A stretch of DNA of 64,000 nt from Schizochytrium sp. TIO01. Taxonomy: Eukaryota; Sar; Bigyra; Thraustochytrida; Thraustochytriidae. A model generated the notes under the pieces. That model saw only the letters and a list, made by a program, of their open reading frames with translations, ran no database searches and had not been told where the DNA came from. Positions 31,712 to 41,824 of the stretch are shown in pieces; within the stretch, counting starts at the first letter, position 1, and each line of letters opens with the position of its first letter. The stretch covers positions 6,877,261-6,941,260 of the forward strand of contig SMSO01000031.1 of the NCBI GenBank assembly GCA_004764695.1, in the 5' to 3' direction. A program made the translations under genes and the position numbers.

Positions 31712-33484
31712 ATGAACTTGCTCAGATGCAGCGCCTCCTCGGCCTCCAAAACTATTTTCTCAATGCAGTGGCTCGGCAACTTGCTTCAACGCCCGGCTCA
31801 GTTCGTGGCCACTAGAGGTCACCGTTCATTGACGAACGGAGCCACTCGAGCTGTGCTTCAGCTTGAGCGTGTTGGAGCATCCAAAAGAGCGTCATCGCCA
31901 ACAGGGATCCAGTCTTCAACCCTACCGGCACCAAACCAAGCGTTGCAATTGTTGAGCGCTGCGCATAGCTGCAGACATCGATTCTTCACATCAGAGAGCT
32001 CACATCTTTCTGCTGAGAAAATGCCGCGGTCAGACAACGCTAGAGAGGCTCAAGAACTGATCTCGTGTCTCTACAAAGACGGTCAAGCGCCAAAAGTGGC
32101 GTTGTGCGCCACAGGCGGCGCAGCTCAAGGTACGTTCGACTCTAACCAAAGCTTGTTTGAAAGAAAAGGAGTTTGCGTCATGAGAGAAGTACACATGAAG
32201 ACTAACATTAGCATATTGGGCCTTGACATGAACAAAACATTTCTTCATTTATAACTTTACAAAACTACAGCGGCAGCATGGTTTCTAGCCACTCCAGGAG
32301 CATCTGCATCAATTCTTGACATACAGTATCCTTATCATCGTGACGCTCTCGTAGATTATGTGCAAGGAGACATCGACGAATCTGAGTCTTTTGCTTCGAA
32401 GGAAATGGCAAGAAGATTGGCTCGGCATGCCAAACGACGCGCCCTAACCATTCTTGCAAATGCCGAAGGACAAAATGCCGCGGCAGCGAGCAAAATTGTT
32501 GGTGTAGGATATTCAGGCGCTCTTGCCACAAGTCGAGAACGGAAGGGAGAGGACAAGTGCTTTGTTGTGCTTGCAACTTCAGACGGACAAGAAATACTGC
32601 ACTCAGTCAAATTCCCAAAAGGAAAAGCATCCCGTTTGGAGCAAGACGAGCTTGCAAGCCTTGCTGTTGTAAGAGCACTGACGAACTGGACGCAAGGCAA
32701 AGTTCAAACCATTGGCTTCAACACAGATGATGTCCTTGAAGATTCTGTCCAGGAGTTAAAACCTGCTGGTAGTGCTGAGTCTGTAAAGGCTAACCTGAAC
32801 AACCTTCTTGAAGATTCTAACGTCTCCGCGGCATGGTTTTGGCCGATCGCTAATGGCAAGCAACGCGCCGTTGACCTATATACCAACAGTACGCTGGAGC
32901 GTACTGTGAGGCATCTTATTGTGAGTGGATCGTTTAATCCTCTACATAAAGGTCACGAAACAATGGCGATAGCTGCTCGTGACCTCAAGCAGCGTCTCCA
33001 ACCAAACAATGGGAAGCAATCTATAGGCATTGCATTTGAGCTCTCAATAAAGAACGCTGATAAAGGAGAAATCGATCTCGATATTGTGCGGTCTCGTGTT
33101 GAGCAGTTTGCACAATCACACACGGCCATGTACGGGCCTTGGCCAGTTGTGGTGACTCAAGCCTCTATCTTTGTAGATAAGGCAGCAATCTTTCCGGCAA
33201 GCACGTTCGTGATTGGCTACGATACAGCAGTCCGCATTGTTGACCCCAAGTATTACGACAATTCAAGAGGGAAAATGAACGAGGCGCTACTTGCAATAGC
33301 TAAACTTGGCTGTGACTTTGTTGTAGTTGGACGTGTTGGGCCCAATAATACCTTCCTTACGCTTGAAGACATGAAGGATGATATTCCCGAGGGCTTTCGG
33401 GGTCTATTTTTGGGGCTCTCAGAGGCAGATTTCCGCCTTGATATTTCCTCCACTGAAATTCGGGCACAGCGCTCCAGGCAATAA
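31712..33484 (+). CDS. CinA-like/nucleotidylyltransferase fusion protein, two exons
   Basis: Exons are 31712-32129 and 32271-33484. The 141-nt intron is GTACGT...CTACAG and the join gives an in-frame CinA-like motif (ATGGAAQ then ATPGASASIL), about 543 residues in all. The N-terminal 100 residues are basic and serine-rich, a likely organelle presequence. The first domain resembles the C-terminal CinA (nicotinamide-nucleotide amidase) fold. The second is a nucleotidylyltransferase of the NMNAT/CoaD type, with GSFNPLHKGHE (HxGH signature) and the C-terminal ISSTEIR (ISSTxxR signature). The same two-domain order exists in plant proteins annotated as nucleotidylyl transferase superfamily. Together the domains suggest pyridine-nucleotide or related salvage or repair, though the substrate is unknown. 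The CinA Ser/Lys catalytic residues could not be verified. Confidence 0.85.
32130..32270 (+). other. spliceosomal intron (141 nt)
   Basis: The donor is GTACGTTCGA and the acceptor AAAACTACAG. Removing it (phase 1) links the two halves of the CinA-like motif, which supports the splice sites. The unspliced frame meets stops within the intron. Confidence 0.88.
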
Positions 33485-33910
33485 ACGGACATTACATTTG
33501 TATGCCTCTTCAACTCTTCTCGTTGGATGGTCCCATGTTCTGTTTTCGTAGCTAAGCTACTGTTCAGTATACATTTGAACAGAAAGAAGAAAAAAAGTAG
33601 GCATCACCAAATTTCAAAACTAGATTTAAAAGGTTGTATCGATATGCAGTTTGAATCTAAAGGGGATGAATAATTGTTTGTCAGTTTATAATATAAAAAT
33701 GCGCTCATATTCTGAAAGAAAGAGACGTTGTCTACAGATAATTATCTACAAATCCATATTCTTTTTAGTATTCTTGAGAAGAAAATCAGACATGAAAATA
33801 AAATAATTTAATGGAATATATAGCGCATAGTCATTGATAAGACTCTACTAAGGATAGGTAAAAGGTGACCTTACTAGTGCAACGGACACCTAGGTCCCAT
33901 AATTTTTTTC
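33485..33910. other. intergenic region, no supported gene
   Basis: This is a 426-bp AT-rich spacer between two plus-strand genes. No gene is seen. Confidence 0.5.
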
Positions 33911-36277
33911 ATGGTCGAGTACTTTTGCATAATCAATAGGTATGAAAAGCTGGAAAATGAATACAGACGTTTGAGGCCCCCTTACGCAGTGGCCTCAACA
34001 GCTGGTTGGCAAAACGCCATGGCGCGGGCACCAAGAGTTTTCGGCCACTCGAAGAAGAAGAAGAAAAGGAGTTCTTCTGCTTCACGTAGACAAGACTTTC
34101 GAAGCGCAGAAAACACAACTGGAGCAGCACATGAAACGCACAATGAGCATCGTGAAGGTGGAGAACGTAAAGATAGCATGTCTGGTAATTTACGAGAGCG
34201 ATTGCCAGACGTGACGAAGCCAGTTATCAATCCATCACGAATACAAAACAAAGGACGTCAAGGTGAACATCTCTTTGGTGAGATTTCCTTATGTTTAGAC
34301 AAAGAAACAGCCAAGTACATGCCCTACACAGCTGTTGCATTCCCCAAGATCGACAATCAGGCTGATACATCAGTAGACACATTATGGATGGTTGGGTTTC
34401 TAGATTATGAAAAAAGACGGGCGAAAGAGCTTGTACTAGAAGAATTGAAACATTTTAGAGGACTGCCAGGAGGCCATGTCCCCCCTAGTGCTGCTCCACA
34501 CCTTCGAAAGGCGTATAGCATTGCGCAAGCGGAGCGCGAAGAGGTGGATCGCAATAAAGAAACACAAAAGAAAGCTCGTCTCGGATCACTCCAAAAGGCG
34601 CAAAAACCTCAAGAAAGACTAAAACTTTCAGACGAGGATGCGATGAAGCTTCGTGCATTGGAGCAGCGCTTGCAAAAGCGCGCACCAAGAAAGCCTTGGG
34701 CTATTTATACAGCAGAAAATCGCCGCATCAGAGCCGCATTGAAAGATCGCAACCCAGGTCGAACAACTGCAACGGTTATGCGATCACGTGCTCTTGAAAC
34801 AATGTTTGAACTCGAAAGAGAGCATCGACAGGCAGCATTATGCATTCAACAAACATACAGGCGGTACCGTATGCATTTGCACTGGCAAGACATTGCACGC
34901 AAGAGCAAGGCCGTCAAAGTTATTCAACGATACGTGCGAGGTATGCTTGCTCGAACTCTTGTTCGAGTGTGGCTGCTTCGCAAGTCCTGGCTTGTCATTG
35001 TTGCTCAATCCTGTGTTCGAGGCTACTTGTCACGAAAAAGAACCCGTGAGCGTATCAAGGAAATGCAAACTAGTATAAGCCGTATGCAAGCAATTGTTCG
35101 TGGGTATCTAGGGCGTCTACGAGCTGATTTCCAGCGAAGCTATGCCGCAGCAACAAAAATCCAGCGTGTCTGGCGAGGCAGTGTCACACGTGTTAAACTA
35201 GATCGTGCCTGGCTAGATCGTATTGTTACAAAAATACAGAAATACGTGCGAGGACAGCTTGGCCGCAAAGAGTTTCAAGCATGGCACGCCGAGGCTCATA
35301 AGGCTTCAATTACTTTGCAATGTGCTTTTCGAGGGGTTCTAGGACGTTGGCAACGCAATAAATTGTTATGGGATCGTGAGACTGAGCGTCAACGTGAGTT
35401 TATTCGTGTTCTACGAGCTGAAGACGAATATATTTGTGAAGAAATTGCTGCACATGAATATCGCGTAAAAAATGTCCTTCAAGTAAATACAGCTTTGGAG
35501 GAAGCCAAGACACAATACGAAGATATGCTACATTTAGTCAGGGAGAAAATATTTGATTATGAAGCGATGCAAATTGAGCGTGGTAGGGTTGACCCCTTAG
35601 CAATGCGACAAGGCTGGACAGACGAACTCGACAAGTATGTCAAGGAGCATCGTCAATGGCTGACAAATGCAAAGTTTGAGTTTTTGTTTGTAGGTGCAAC
35701 CTTTTATCGCCAAATGCTTCTCGACAAGGCTGAGCTAGACGAGAAACTGAAACAACTTCAAGTGAAACGAGAACGCATTGGTGTTATTCGGCAAGCCTAC
35801 GTTGAGTCTCTCTATCAACGAGAAGCAAGAGCTCGATGGGAGCTGCGCAGAAGAGATCGCAGGCGACGAATTGCAGATCAACGCCGACGCTGGCAAGTGA
35901 AATGGTATACAGAAGATGGGAAGGTTGACAAAAAACGGCGTTCTGGCTATCCTTGGGATCCTTCTATTTATGCTGGACCAGAACACGACACCATGTACCT
36001 TGGTGGTGTCAATATTGCTCCAAGTGCAGAACACTCTGCAACGACCTTAGATTATCTTCTCGAACAAGTAGCTTTACAAAATGCACAGAATGAGTTCGTT
36101 CAGCACGGCTCGCTAATAGCCCCACTGATGGATGGTATGGATTCATTTCAGGATAAAATTGAACGCCATATTCAGCTTCAACAAGAGTTGTTTGGCGAAG
36201 GGGATTTCGCCGAGCTCAATGACGAAGATGAAAATGGAGCTGGAGGCGGAAATGGAGCTCAAAGAAATGAAAGTTAG
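33911..36277 (+). CDS. seven-IQ-motif coiled-coil protein, probable calmodulin-binding scaffold
   Basis: The open frame has 788 residues. The first ATG is used, but the ATG at 34019 (MARAPRVFGHSKKKKKR) is an equally good start. The N-terminal 300 residues are basic and polar with a lysine run. Between about 313 and 485 there are seven IQ-type calmodulin/EF-hand binding motifs, for example ALCIQQTYRRYR, VKVIQRYVRGMLAR, ISRMQAIVRGYLGR, ATKIQRVWRGSVTR and VTKIQKYVRGQLGR. Long charged helices follow (about 490-660), then a Trp/Tyr-containing segment (SGYPWDPSIYAG) and an acidic glycine-rich end. No myosin motor, kinase or GAP domain precedes the IQ array, so it is not a myosin neck fragment unless an upstream exon is missing. 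Cytoskeletal or flagellar roles are common for such proteins but unproven here. Confidence 0.8.
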   Translation: MVEYFCIINRYEKLENEYRRLRPPYAVASTAGWQNAMARAPRVFGHSKKKKKRSSSASRRQDFRSAENTTGAAHETHNEHREGGERKDSMSGNLRERLPDVTKPVINPSRIQNKGRQGEHLFGEISLCLDKETAKYMPYTAVAFPKIDNQADTSVDTLWMVGFLDYEKRRAKELVLEELKHFRGLPGGHVPPSAAPHLRKAYSIAQAEREEVDRNKETQKKARLGSLQKAQKPQERLKLSDEDAMKLRALEQRLQKRAPRKPWAIYTAENRRIRAALKDRNPGRTTATVMRSRALETMFELEREHRQAALCIQQTYRRYRMHLHWQDIARKSKAVKVIQRYVRGMLARTLVRVWLLRKSWLVIVAQSCVRGYLSRKRTRERIKEMQTSISRMQAIVRGYLGRLRADFQRSYAAATKIQRVWRGSVTRVKLDRAWLDRIVTKIQKYVRGQLGRKEFQAWHAEAHKASITLQCAFRGVLGRWQRNKLLWDRETERQREFIRVLRAEDEYICEEIAAHEYRVKNVLQVNTALEEAKTQYEDMLHLVREKIFDYEAMQIERGRVDPLAMRQGWTDELDKYVKEHRQWLTNAKFEFLFVGATFYRQMLLDKAELDEKLKQLQVKRERIGVIRQAYVESLYQREARARWELRRRDRRRRIADQRRRWQVKWYTEDGKVDKKRRSGYPWDPSIYAGPEHDTMYLGGVNIAPSAEHSATTLDYLLEQVALQNAQNEFVQHGSLIAPLMDGMDSFQDKIERHIQLQQELFGEGDFAELNDEDENGAGGGNGAQRNES

Positions 36278-38914
36278 CTTTTGATTGTTCTTATATTTTT
36301 TTTATGCATAGCGGGATTCGTAGGGCCCGTTCTTCAAGCTCCTAGAAAAGGAGAAAACAAAACAAAGTCATTTATTACTCGTAGAATCATATAAACTGTG
36401 TTTGTATTGTTTTTCCCTTTTTTGTAACTATTTTAGATTCTATAACTCCCTATGCATCATCAATGGATTTTTTTTTTTACACAAGGCTTTACATTGTATG
36501 CTCTTGTATTACTTGTGCGTCGATGCTAGCTCAAGAGACCTCTCAATTAAGTGTAAAGTCTGATCAACTACCAGCATATTTTTCTATTAAGCCCTCGAAT
36601 GCAAAAGCTCGCATAAACCAAAAGTTCCAACTGGCGTTAGGTTGGATCGCTAGTCGAGGTTCTTCCCGCGTGTTTCAACGTTCTGGCATAGTAGTCACTA
36701 TATTCCCTATCTCAAACTGAAATATCGGGTCCGTCCATGGGTGAGTTGAATCGTTTTCCGCGGCATACTCGTCTTGGGGTCCAGCATTTTCTTTCAGTCA
36801 ATATGGTATTCGAAATCACAAGATAATTTACTCGATGATTGCAACTGTTGCAGAAGCATTTGTAACTTATTCATCTTAACGTGGTCGTGACGGAGCTTGC
36901 CAGGGCTACTCTGTTTCTTTCCTCCTTTCCTCCGAGTCAGATGATCTTTTGGTGGTGCTTATCATCTATCTCTGTGTCCATCTTTATCAACAGTTGTTCC
37001 ACATACGCAACTGATAGTACTTCCTTATATCACATCTGTTTGTTGACTCCGCCTCCGACAATAACCGTATCCTGCACTTTCAACGGTGTTGCATTTTAAC
37101 AAAAGAATTAAAGTAACCATACTCGGTGAATATAAATGAGATTAGGGTATGTATTAAATCAGCAGATGAGATGCATCATACAAGCTCTTCCTATGGATCT
37201 TTCTGACTTCTCTTCTCTCACACACGCAACCTCGTAGAACCAGAACGACATCTTAATTATTTATCTTTCCATAAACTGGAACCTTTAATATTAAATATAT
37301 ATATATTTAAGAATAATAATAAAATACTAAAATACTAAGTGTCATAAACGAATATGTACGAACTGCTGCTAATCATGACACTTGCGAATGGAGAATATCC
37401 TTTCATAACGCGAGCCAGTGAAGCAGACGACTCTGTATGGTCATGGTGGGCGACGTTGACCAGGGAGAAGTACCAGCCCTGATCGAGTTTTTTTTTGGCT
37501 TTAAAGAGTCGCTTACTTTGATCCTGTCCGGGAGATCAGTTCTGGGAACTGTGTTGTGCAGGGTCAATCTAGAGTGGACTTAAGCTATCACCTACGCCTG
37601 CATTCCTTTCAGTGATGGTCTTCAATACTGCCAAGGTGGCTAAATGAAATCATTTGGTGAGAAGTACCAACAAACGAGGGTATAAACGAGAGTCGTGCTT
37701 CCAAAAAGAGGATTGTAATTAATGGAAGGTATCCAGCATATCGTTATAGAGATCAGTTTCGGCTGTGATGCTTTCTGCTACAGACCAAATATTTCTAACA
37801 CCCGCGCCGGGCTTGGTGTGCAAATACTTGAATGCATTGTACCAAGACCATGGCCCAGCAAACACCCAGTGAATCACCATATAATTAAACTCCCTGAGTC
37901 TCTCTGTGACCAGCCTTCTCTTTTGGAGACCACTTTCTTGTATAGCTTGCTTGCCTGCTCTGTTTGCTTCATTATCCTTCTGTTTCTTCTGAGATTTGAA
38001 AGACGAAAAAAAGTGAAAGACTATGAATGTCTGCCATATAAACCTTGCTACATTGGAGAAAGCCTGAAAGTCATTAACGAAGTTTAAGGATAGCTTTACT
38101 TATGAATATATAATATACATTTTAATTTATTTTAAAACTTAATACTACATACACTATATAGCAGTAAGTATGATTTTACAGAGACAAAGCTGAAGAAATC
38201 CGTTGAAAGTTCCGTTGTTAAAAATATGAAGCCACAATCGAATCTGAACATGTCAAAACAAGCAGTGTCCGAGCAAAGCTAAAGGGTACAATACTAGTGT
38301 AACATTAAGTTCCCCCCTAGTAGCCGGATAAAAGTCGATCAAAATTGGAAAGCCTGAAGAAGGCTAGAGCACCTAGACTATAATTCAGAAAGAGGATAAA
38401 GTTATGTCGTTAACAAGTATCAATTGTTAGTGCAGCTGATCAATTTATTTAAGTACTAGGCGAACACGTGCGCACCTTTTACTTGGACCGAAACCAGGCA
38501 TATTTAGAAGCCAAAAGTCTTGTCGCAGATTGCTCGAGGTGGAGCCTGCCTCTTGGCAGGGCACAACGCACGGGCCTTCAGAAGCCCGTTGCATGGCGAG
38601 TTTTATAGAACTGTTCGTGGTGCTTGGTTTCGTGGAGTAATTGGAATACCTGTGTCATCAGTTTGGAAAAAGACACACCTGGGCAACTTTTCACGTGTCG
38701 AATTTCGTCAAAATAACTTTGCTGCTCTTCGACGACGTATTCGCAAAGCACAATCTCAGTAGGCACCAGAAAGTAGCTGTGCAGCGTCAGTTCATCAATC
38801 AATACCTTGTCTAGAACCCAGCTCTTGTTCGAGCTTCCAAGGTTATTTGTGAGTACTTCTCCAGATTCATACAAAGGGCAAAAGTTCAAGTAATCTTGAA
38901 GTGAAGCTTGCACA
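36278..38914. other. 2.6-kb AT-rich region, at most one doubtful small ORF
   Basis: It is mostly AT-rich with T-runs (36467-36478, 37489-37497) and a TATA repeat near 37295-37308. Apart from the doubtful membrane ORF at 37722-38087, no coding region is supported. The final 400 bp should hold the promoter of the GRK-type kinase gene. Confidence 0.45.
37722..38087 (+). CDS. doubtful small ORF with one membrane helix
   Basis: A 121-codon ATG-initiated frame lies in otherwise AT-rich sequence. It has one hydrophobic helix (FLYSLLACSVCFIILLFLL) followed by a basic stretch (RFERRKKVK) and several cysteines. No family is recognised. It may be chance, since hydrophobic runs arise easily in T-rich DNA. 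It is listed because the helix/positive-inside arrangement is orderly. Confidence 0.2.
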   Translation: MEGIQHIVIEISFGCDAFCYRPNISNTRAGLGVQILECIVPRPWPSKHPVNHHIIKLPESLCDQPSLLETTFLYSLLACSVCFIILLFLLRFERRKKVKDYECLPYKPCYIGESLKVINEV

Positions 38915-40627
38915 ATGGACGATATTGCTGCGTGTATCAAGGACCATCAGTACAATGAGGCCATTCGCAAGACAGTGGTGGACCCGGAGGAGGCGCTAGC
39001 CAAAGCAATCTTAGAGAAGATTCCACACCCACCCAAAAATTCGAATGTGATAATTCCACTCGAGGAGTACATTAAAAAGGTCCGTATTGAGGACGTCAAG
39101 GGCTGCAGCATAGGTCGATTTCTGCTGTGCGATCTTTTGTCAGAACAAGATCCAGATACGTGGAATGAGAAACGTATAAAGCAATTTGAAGATACTTGTG
39201 ACCGTATTGAAGAGTATAAGAATTCACACACCCCTTCTCGGACTGAAGCAGAGCACGTCCAATGCAAGCTTTCAGACCTGGTTAAGAGTTTTGTAAAATT
39301 TGAGCTCGAAGAGGTAGTTAAAGCTGTGGGCGAGGCCATCAAACAACTTGATTTCACGTCCGAGACAACAGAGAATCTTCATAAAGTATTTGACCCCGTA
39401 AATGATATCATTGATGCGAAGGTGTTTTCTCCAGCCTTTGAGCTATTTAAAGCATCAGAGACCGTTCCTCAACGCTTTCAACAGCTAGTTTGGTACCGAG
39501 ACCGCGAAGTGGGAATGGATGACTTTGTGGTTTTTCGAGATCTCGGACGGGGGGCTTTCGGTGTTGTAAGTGGTGCTCGTCATCGAGTGACAGGGCAAAT
39601 GGTGGCCTTGAAAGGCATGAATCGAAAATTGATTAAGGGCAAAAAGGTACTGAAAATGGTCAAGGGAGAATTTGAGATACTTAAAACCCTTGGTGAAAAA
39701 CCATCGCCCTTTTGCGTTTCGCTTGTATACTCTTTTATGGATACAAGCGATCTTTTTCTTGGTTTGCCTTTGTGTACTGGAGGTGACTTGATGTTTCACT
39801 TAAGATCTAATACGCATGGATATGGTGTTGAGCGAGCACGATTCTTCGCAGCTGAAATCCTTCTTGCGCTGGAGCACTTGCACAACCTTGGAATTCTCTA
39901 CCGTGATCTCAAACCAGAAAATGTGCTACTTGATGATCGTGGCCACACAAAAATTTCGGATATGGGCTTAGCAGTTTTGACTGGTCGGACGCCACGAAAC
40001 ATTGGCGATAAGCTCCTTACTGGTCGCGCAGGAACCCCGGGATACTGGCCCCCAGAAATGCTGACAAAGAAGGGGTATGGTTTCGATGCAGACTGGTGGA
40101 GCTATGGTGTTATGCTCTTCGAATTTCTTACCGGTCTCTGCTGCTTTTCTGAGACCTATTCAGGGTGTAAAGATCGTAACGAGGCCACCCTAGAGTATGA
40201 CATCCAATTTCCAGATACATGTTGTGATGAGCCATTTCCTCCAGAAGCAAAGAACTTGATCCTACAGCTACTAGAAAGGGATCGTAGTAAGCGACTCGGT
40301 GCAAACCCAAATGCTGTAGAGATCTTGAAAGCTCACCCATTCTTTGAAACCATGGACTGGCCACACGTTGCTAGTGGTCACATGACACCCCCATGGAAGG
40401 CTCCAGTTGATTCAATTAATGCTGCATCTCAGGAAGAACTGCAAGGCCGCAGTAAAGAGCATGAGTTCAAGAAACTTAAACTTACAGAAGAGGACAATAT
40501 TCAAGGCATCAACTATAAATCAAAAAATCATGAGCGAGATATGGTCACAGTTCTGCATCTAGAAAAGAAAGGACGTTTGACACATCTCGATGCCTCAGTG
40601 ACAAGTGGTGCTTGTACAATTCTCTAA
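38915..40627 (+). CDS. GRK-type AGC protein kinase with RH domain and CaaX end
   Basis: This 570-residue Ser/Thr kinase has the layout of G-protein-coupled receptor kinases: a short helical N-terminus, an RGS-homology region split around the kinase (about 45-195, with SIGRFLLCDLL), and an AGC kinase domain at about 204-465. It ends in the prenylation signal CTIL. Kinase motifs are the G-loop GRGAFG (211-216), Lys233, YRDLKPEN (Asp331), SDMGLAV (Asp349) and the APE-equivalent PPEM. Animal GRKs read DLG where this has DMG, and APE is changed to PPE. The terminal Leu of CTIL favours geranylgeranylation, as in GRK7. It probably acts at the plasma membrane on receptors or other membrane substrates. 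The receptor partner is not in the window. Confidence 0.87.
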   Translation: MDDIAACIKDHQYNEAIRKTVVDPEEALAKAILEKIPHPPKNSNVIIPLEEYIKKVRIEDVKGCSIGRFLLCDLLSEQDPDTWNEKRIKQFEDTCDRIEEYKNSHTPSRTEAEHVQCKLSDLVKSFVKFELEEVVKAVGEAIKQLDFTSETTENLHKVFDPVNDIIDAKVFSPAFELFKASETVPQRFQQLVWYRDREVGMDDFVVFRDLGRGAFGVVSGARHRVTGQMVALKGMNRKLIKGKKVLKMVKGEFEILKTLGEKPSPFCVSLVYSFMDTSDLFLGLPLCTGGDLMFHLRSNTHGYGVERARFFAAEILLALEHLHNLGILYRDLKPENVLLDDRGHTKISDMGLAVLTGRTPRNIGDKLLTGRAGTPGYWPPEMLTKKGYGFDADWWSYGVMLFEFLTGLCCFSETYSGCKDRNEATLEYDIQFPDTCCDEPFPPEAKNLILQLLERDRSKRLGANPNAVEILKAHPFFETMDWPHVASGHMTPPWKAPVDSINAASQEELQGRSKEHEFKKLKLTEEDNIQGINYKSKNHERDMVTVLHLEKKGRLTHLDASVTSGACTIL

Positions 40628-40990
40628 GTAATCCTAAGTAATAACAAATAGTGAAAGTGTATTTTCTTTTAGATTCATCTAATATGATAATTCTTGACGT
40701 TGAGGATGATAATATTGAGGATAACTACAAATTTAATAAATCCTTTCAGAAGGAGTTTTCTATCGAAGTCCTAGATGTTCATCCACTAAATTTGTCTACC
40801 ATTGTGTTCTATTACGTCAAGATGATTTTTGTTTTCATCTTTTACCTCAATCGCTGTACACCATTTGCCTAATATAAAGGAATGCTAAGTAAGCAAATTA
40901 AATGCGGTTTTCTTCGAGTTGGAGAACTGCAAATTACCTCTAACCTATTCGGTGAAAATTGACCTAAAGCTTGAAGGAAGCGTGGCTACT
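40628..40990. other. convergent 3' intergenic region
   Basis: This AT-rich spacer lies between the kinase and MSS51-like gene ends. A 73-codon frame here has no motif. No gene is seen. Confidence 0.5.
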
Positions 40991-41824
40991 TCAAATGAAT
41001 TTTGCCAAGGTCACAGCGGCATTGGCAAATACCCGCTCGCCTTCCGGAGAAAAGTCTGGACTTAGCGACCTCAGAGAATTCTCCGGCTCACTAAGAACAA
41101 TTTCTACACCAAGAGCCTCGAGTGCCTTCAAATCGCGAGAAAGATCTTGCTCATTGAAACTAGTAAACAGAGCGTAGCAGTTTGAACCTTTGAGACCCAC
41201 AAGCGCATCCTGCCAGTGTTGAGACTCCTTTGCGTGACCAATACCACTATTAAAAAAGGCAAAAAAGTCTGCATCCATGACCCTAGAACTGTCCTGCAGA
41301 CGCTTTTGCTCTACCGAAAATGACACACGACGACAATTTAAAGAATCATCGTTGTTAACATTGGTTTGGTCCTCAGAAGCTGTTCGAAGTTGTTCATGGA
41401 TGCGAGGGCCAGAAGCATTTGCGTGTGGTCCTACAAAATGCAGATTCCAGTGATCCACCGTCGAAGTGCCAGGCCCAAACTCAGCCATTGATGCCATACA
41501 CTCCCAATAAAGCGCTGGCAATGTTGACTCTGCGCGTGCACCGACAATGCTCACATTCACAGCATTTTTCCCCTCCGCAGTTTTCGCATACTTCGCCAGG
41601 GTGAGCGGATATGATAGCAGTTTCGTGAGCACTGCTGCGCCGCCCGAGCTGGCATGTGTTTGGAGCCATGACTCCAGCCCAAAGGCCTGCACAAGAGAGT
41701 CCCACGATTTCAAATCTTCTCGAGTGCCTGATCGACGTCCAGAAAGAACACGCGGAATGAGCACCTCACGTTCCAGAGATGCCAGGGCTCGCGCCATGGC
41801 TTCGTGGCGAGCCAACTGAGCCAT
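40991..41824 (-). CDS. MSS51-like C-terminal domain protein
   Basis: This 277-residue protein resembles the C-terminal domain shared by yeast MSS51 and zf-MYND proteins. The supporting segments are VNVSIVGARAESTLP, WNLHFVGPHA and DADFFAFFNSGIGHAKES, which parallel the family pattern IhhhGA...W...hhGP...D...hhNPGhGh. The MYND zinc finger that usually precedes the domain is absent, so this is the domain alone. In yeast MSS51 couples COX1 translation and assembly in mitochondria. In other lineages the domain's role is unclear. The N-terminus (MAQLARHEAMARALASLERE) is helical without a strong presequence. The start is the first ATG (41824-41822). Function is inferred from family only. Confidence 0.75.
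   Translation of the reverse strand: MAQLARHEAMARALASLEREVLIPRVLSGRRSGTREDLKSWDSLVQAFGLESWLQTHASSGGAAVLTKLLSYPLTLAKYAKTAEGKNAVNVSIVGARAESTLPALYWECMASMAEFGPGTSTVDHWNLHFVGPHANASGPRIHEQLRTASEDQTNVNNDDSLNCRRVSFSVEQKRLQDSSRVMDADFFAFFNSGIGHAKESQHWQDALVGLKGSNCYALFTSFNEQDLSRDLKALEALGVEIVLSEPENSLRSLSPDFSPEGERVFANAAVTLAKFI

Noticed and set aside
37441-37580. possible structured RNA
   Set aside because: It was checked by eye against U1, U2, U4, U5, U6 and tRNA landmarks. No conserved box was found.
38520-38762. 80-codon frame upstream of the GRK-like kinase
   Set aside because: It has no motif and lies in the probable promoter/5' UTR of the kinase. It is equally open on the other strand.
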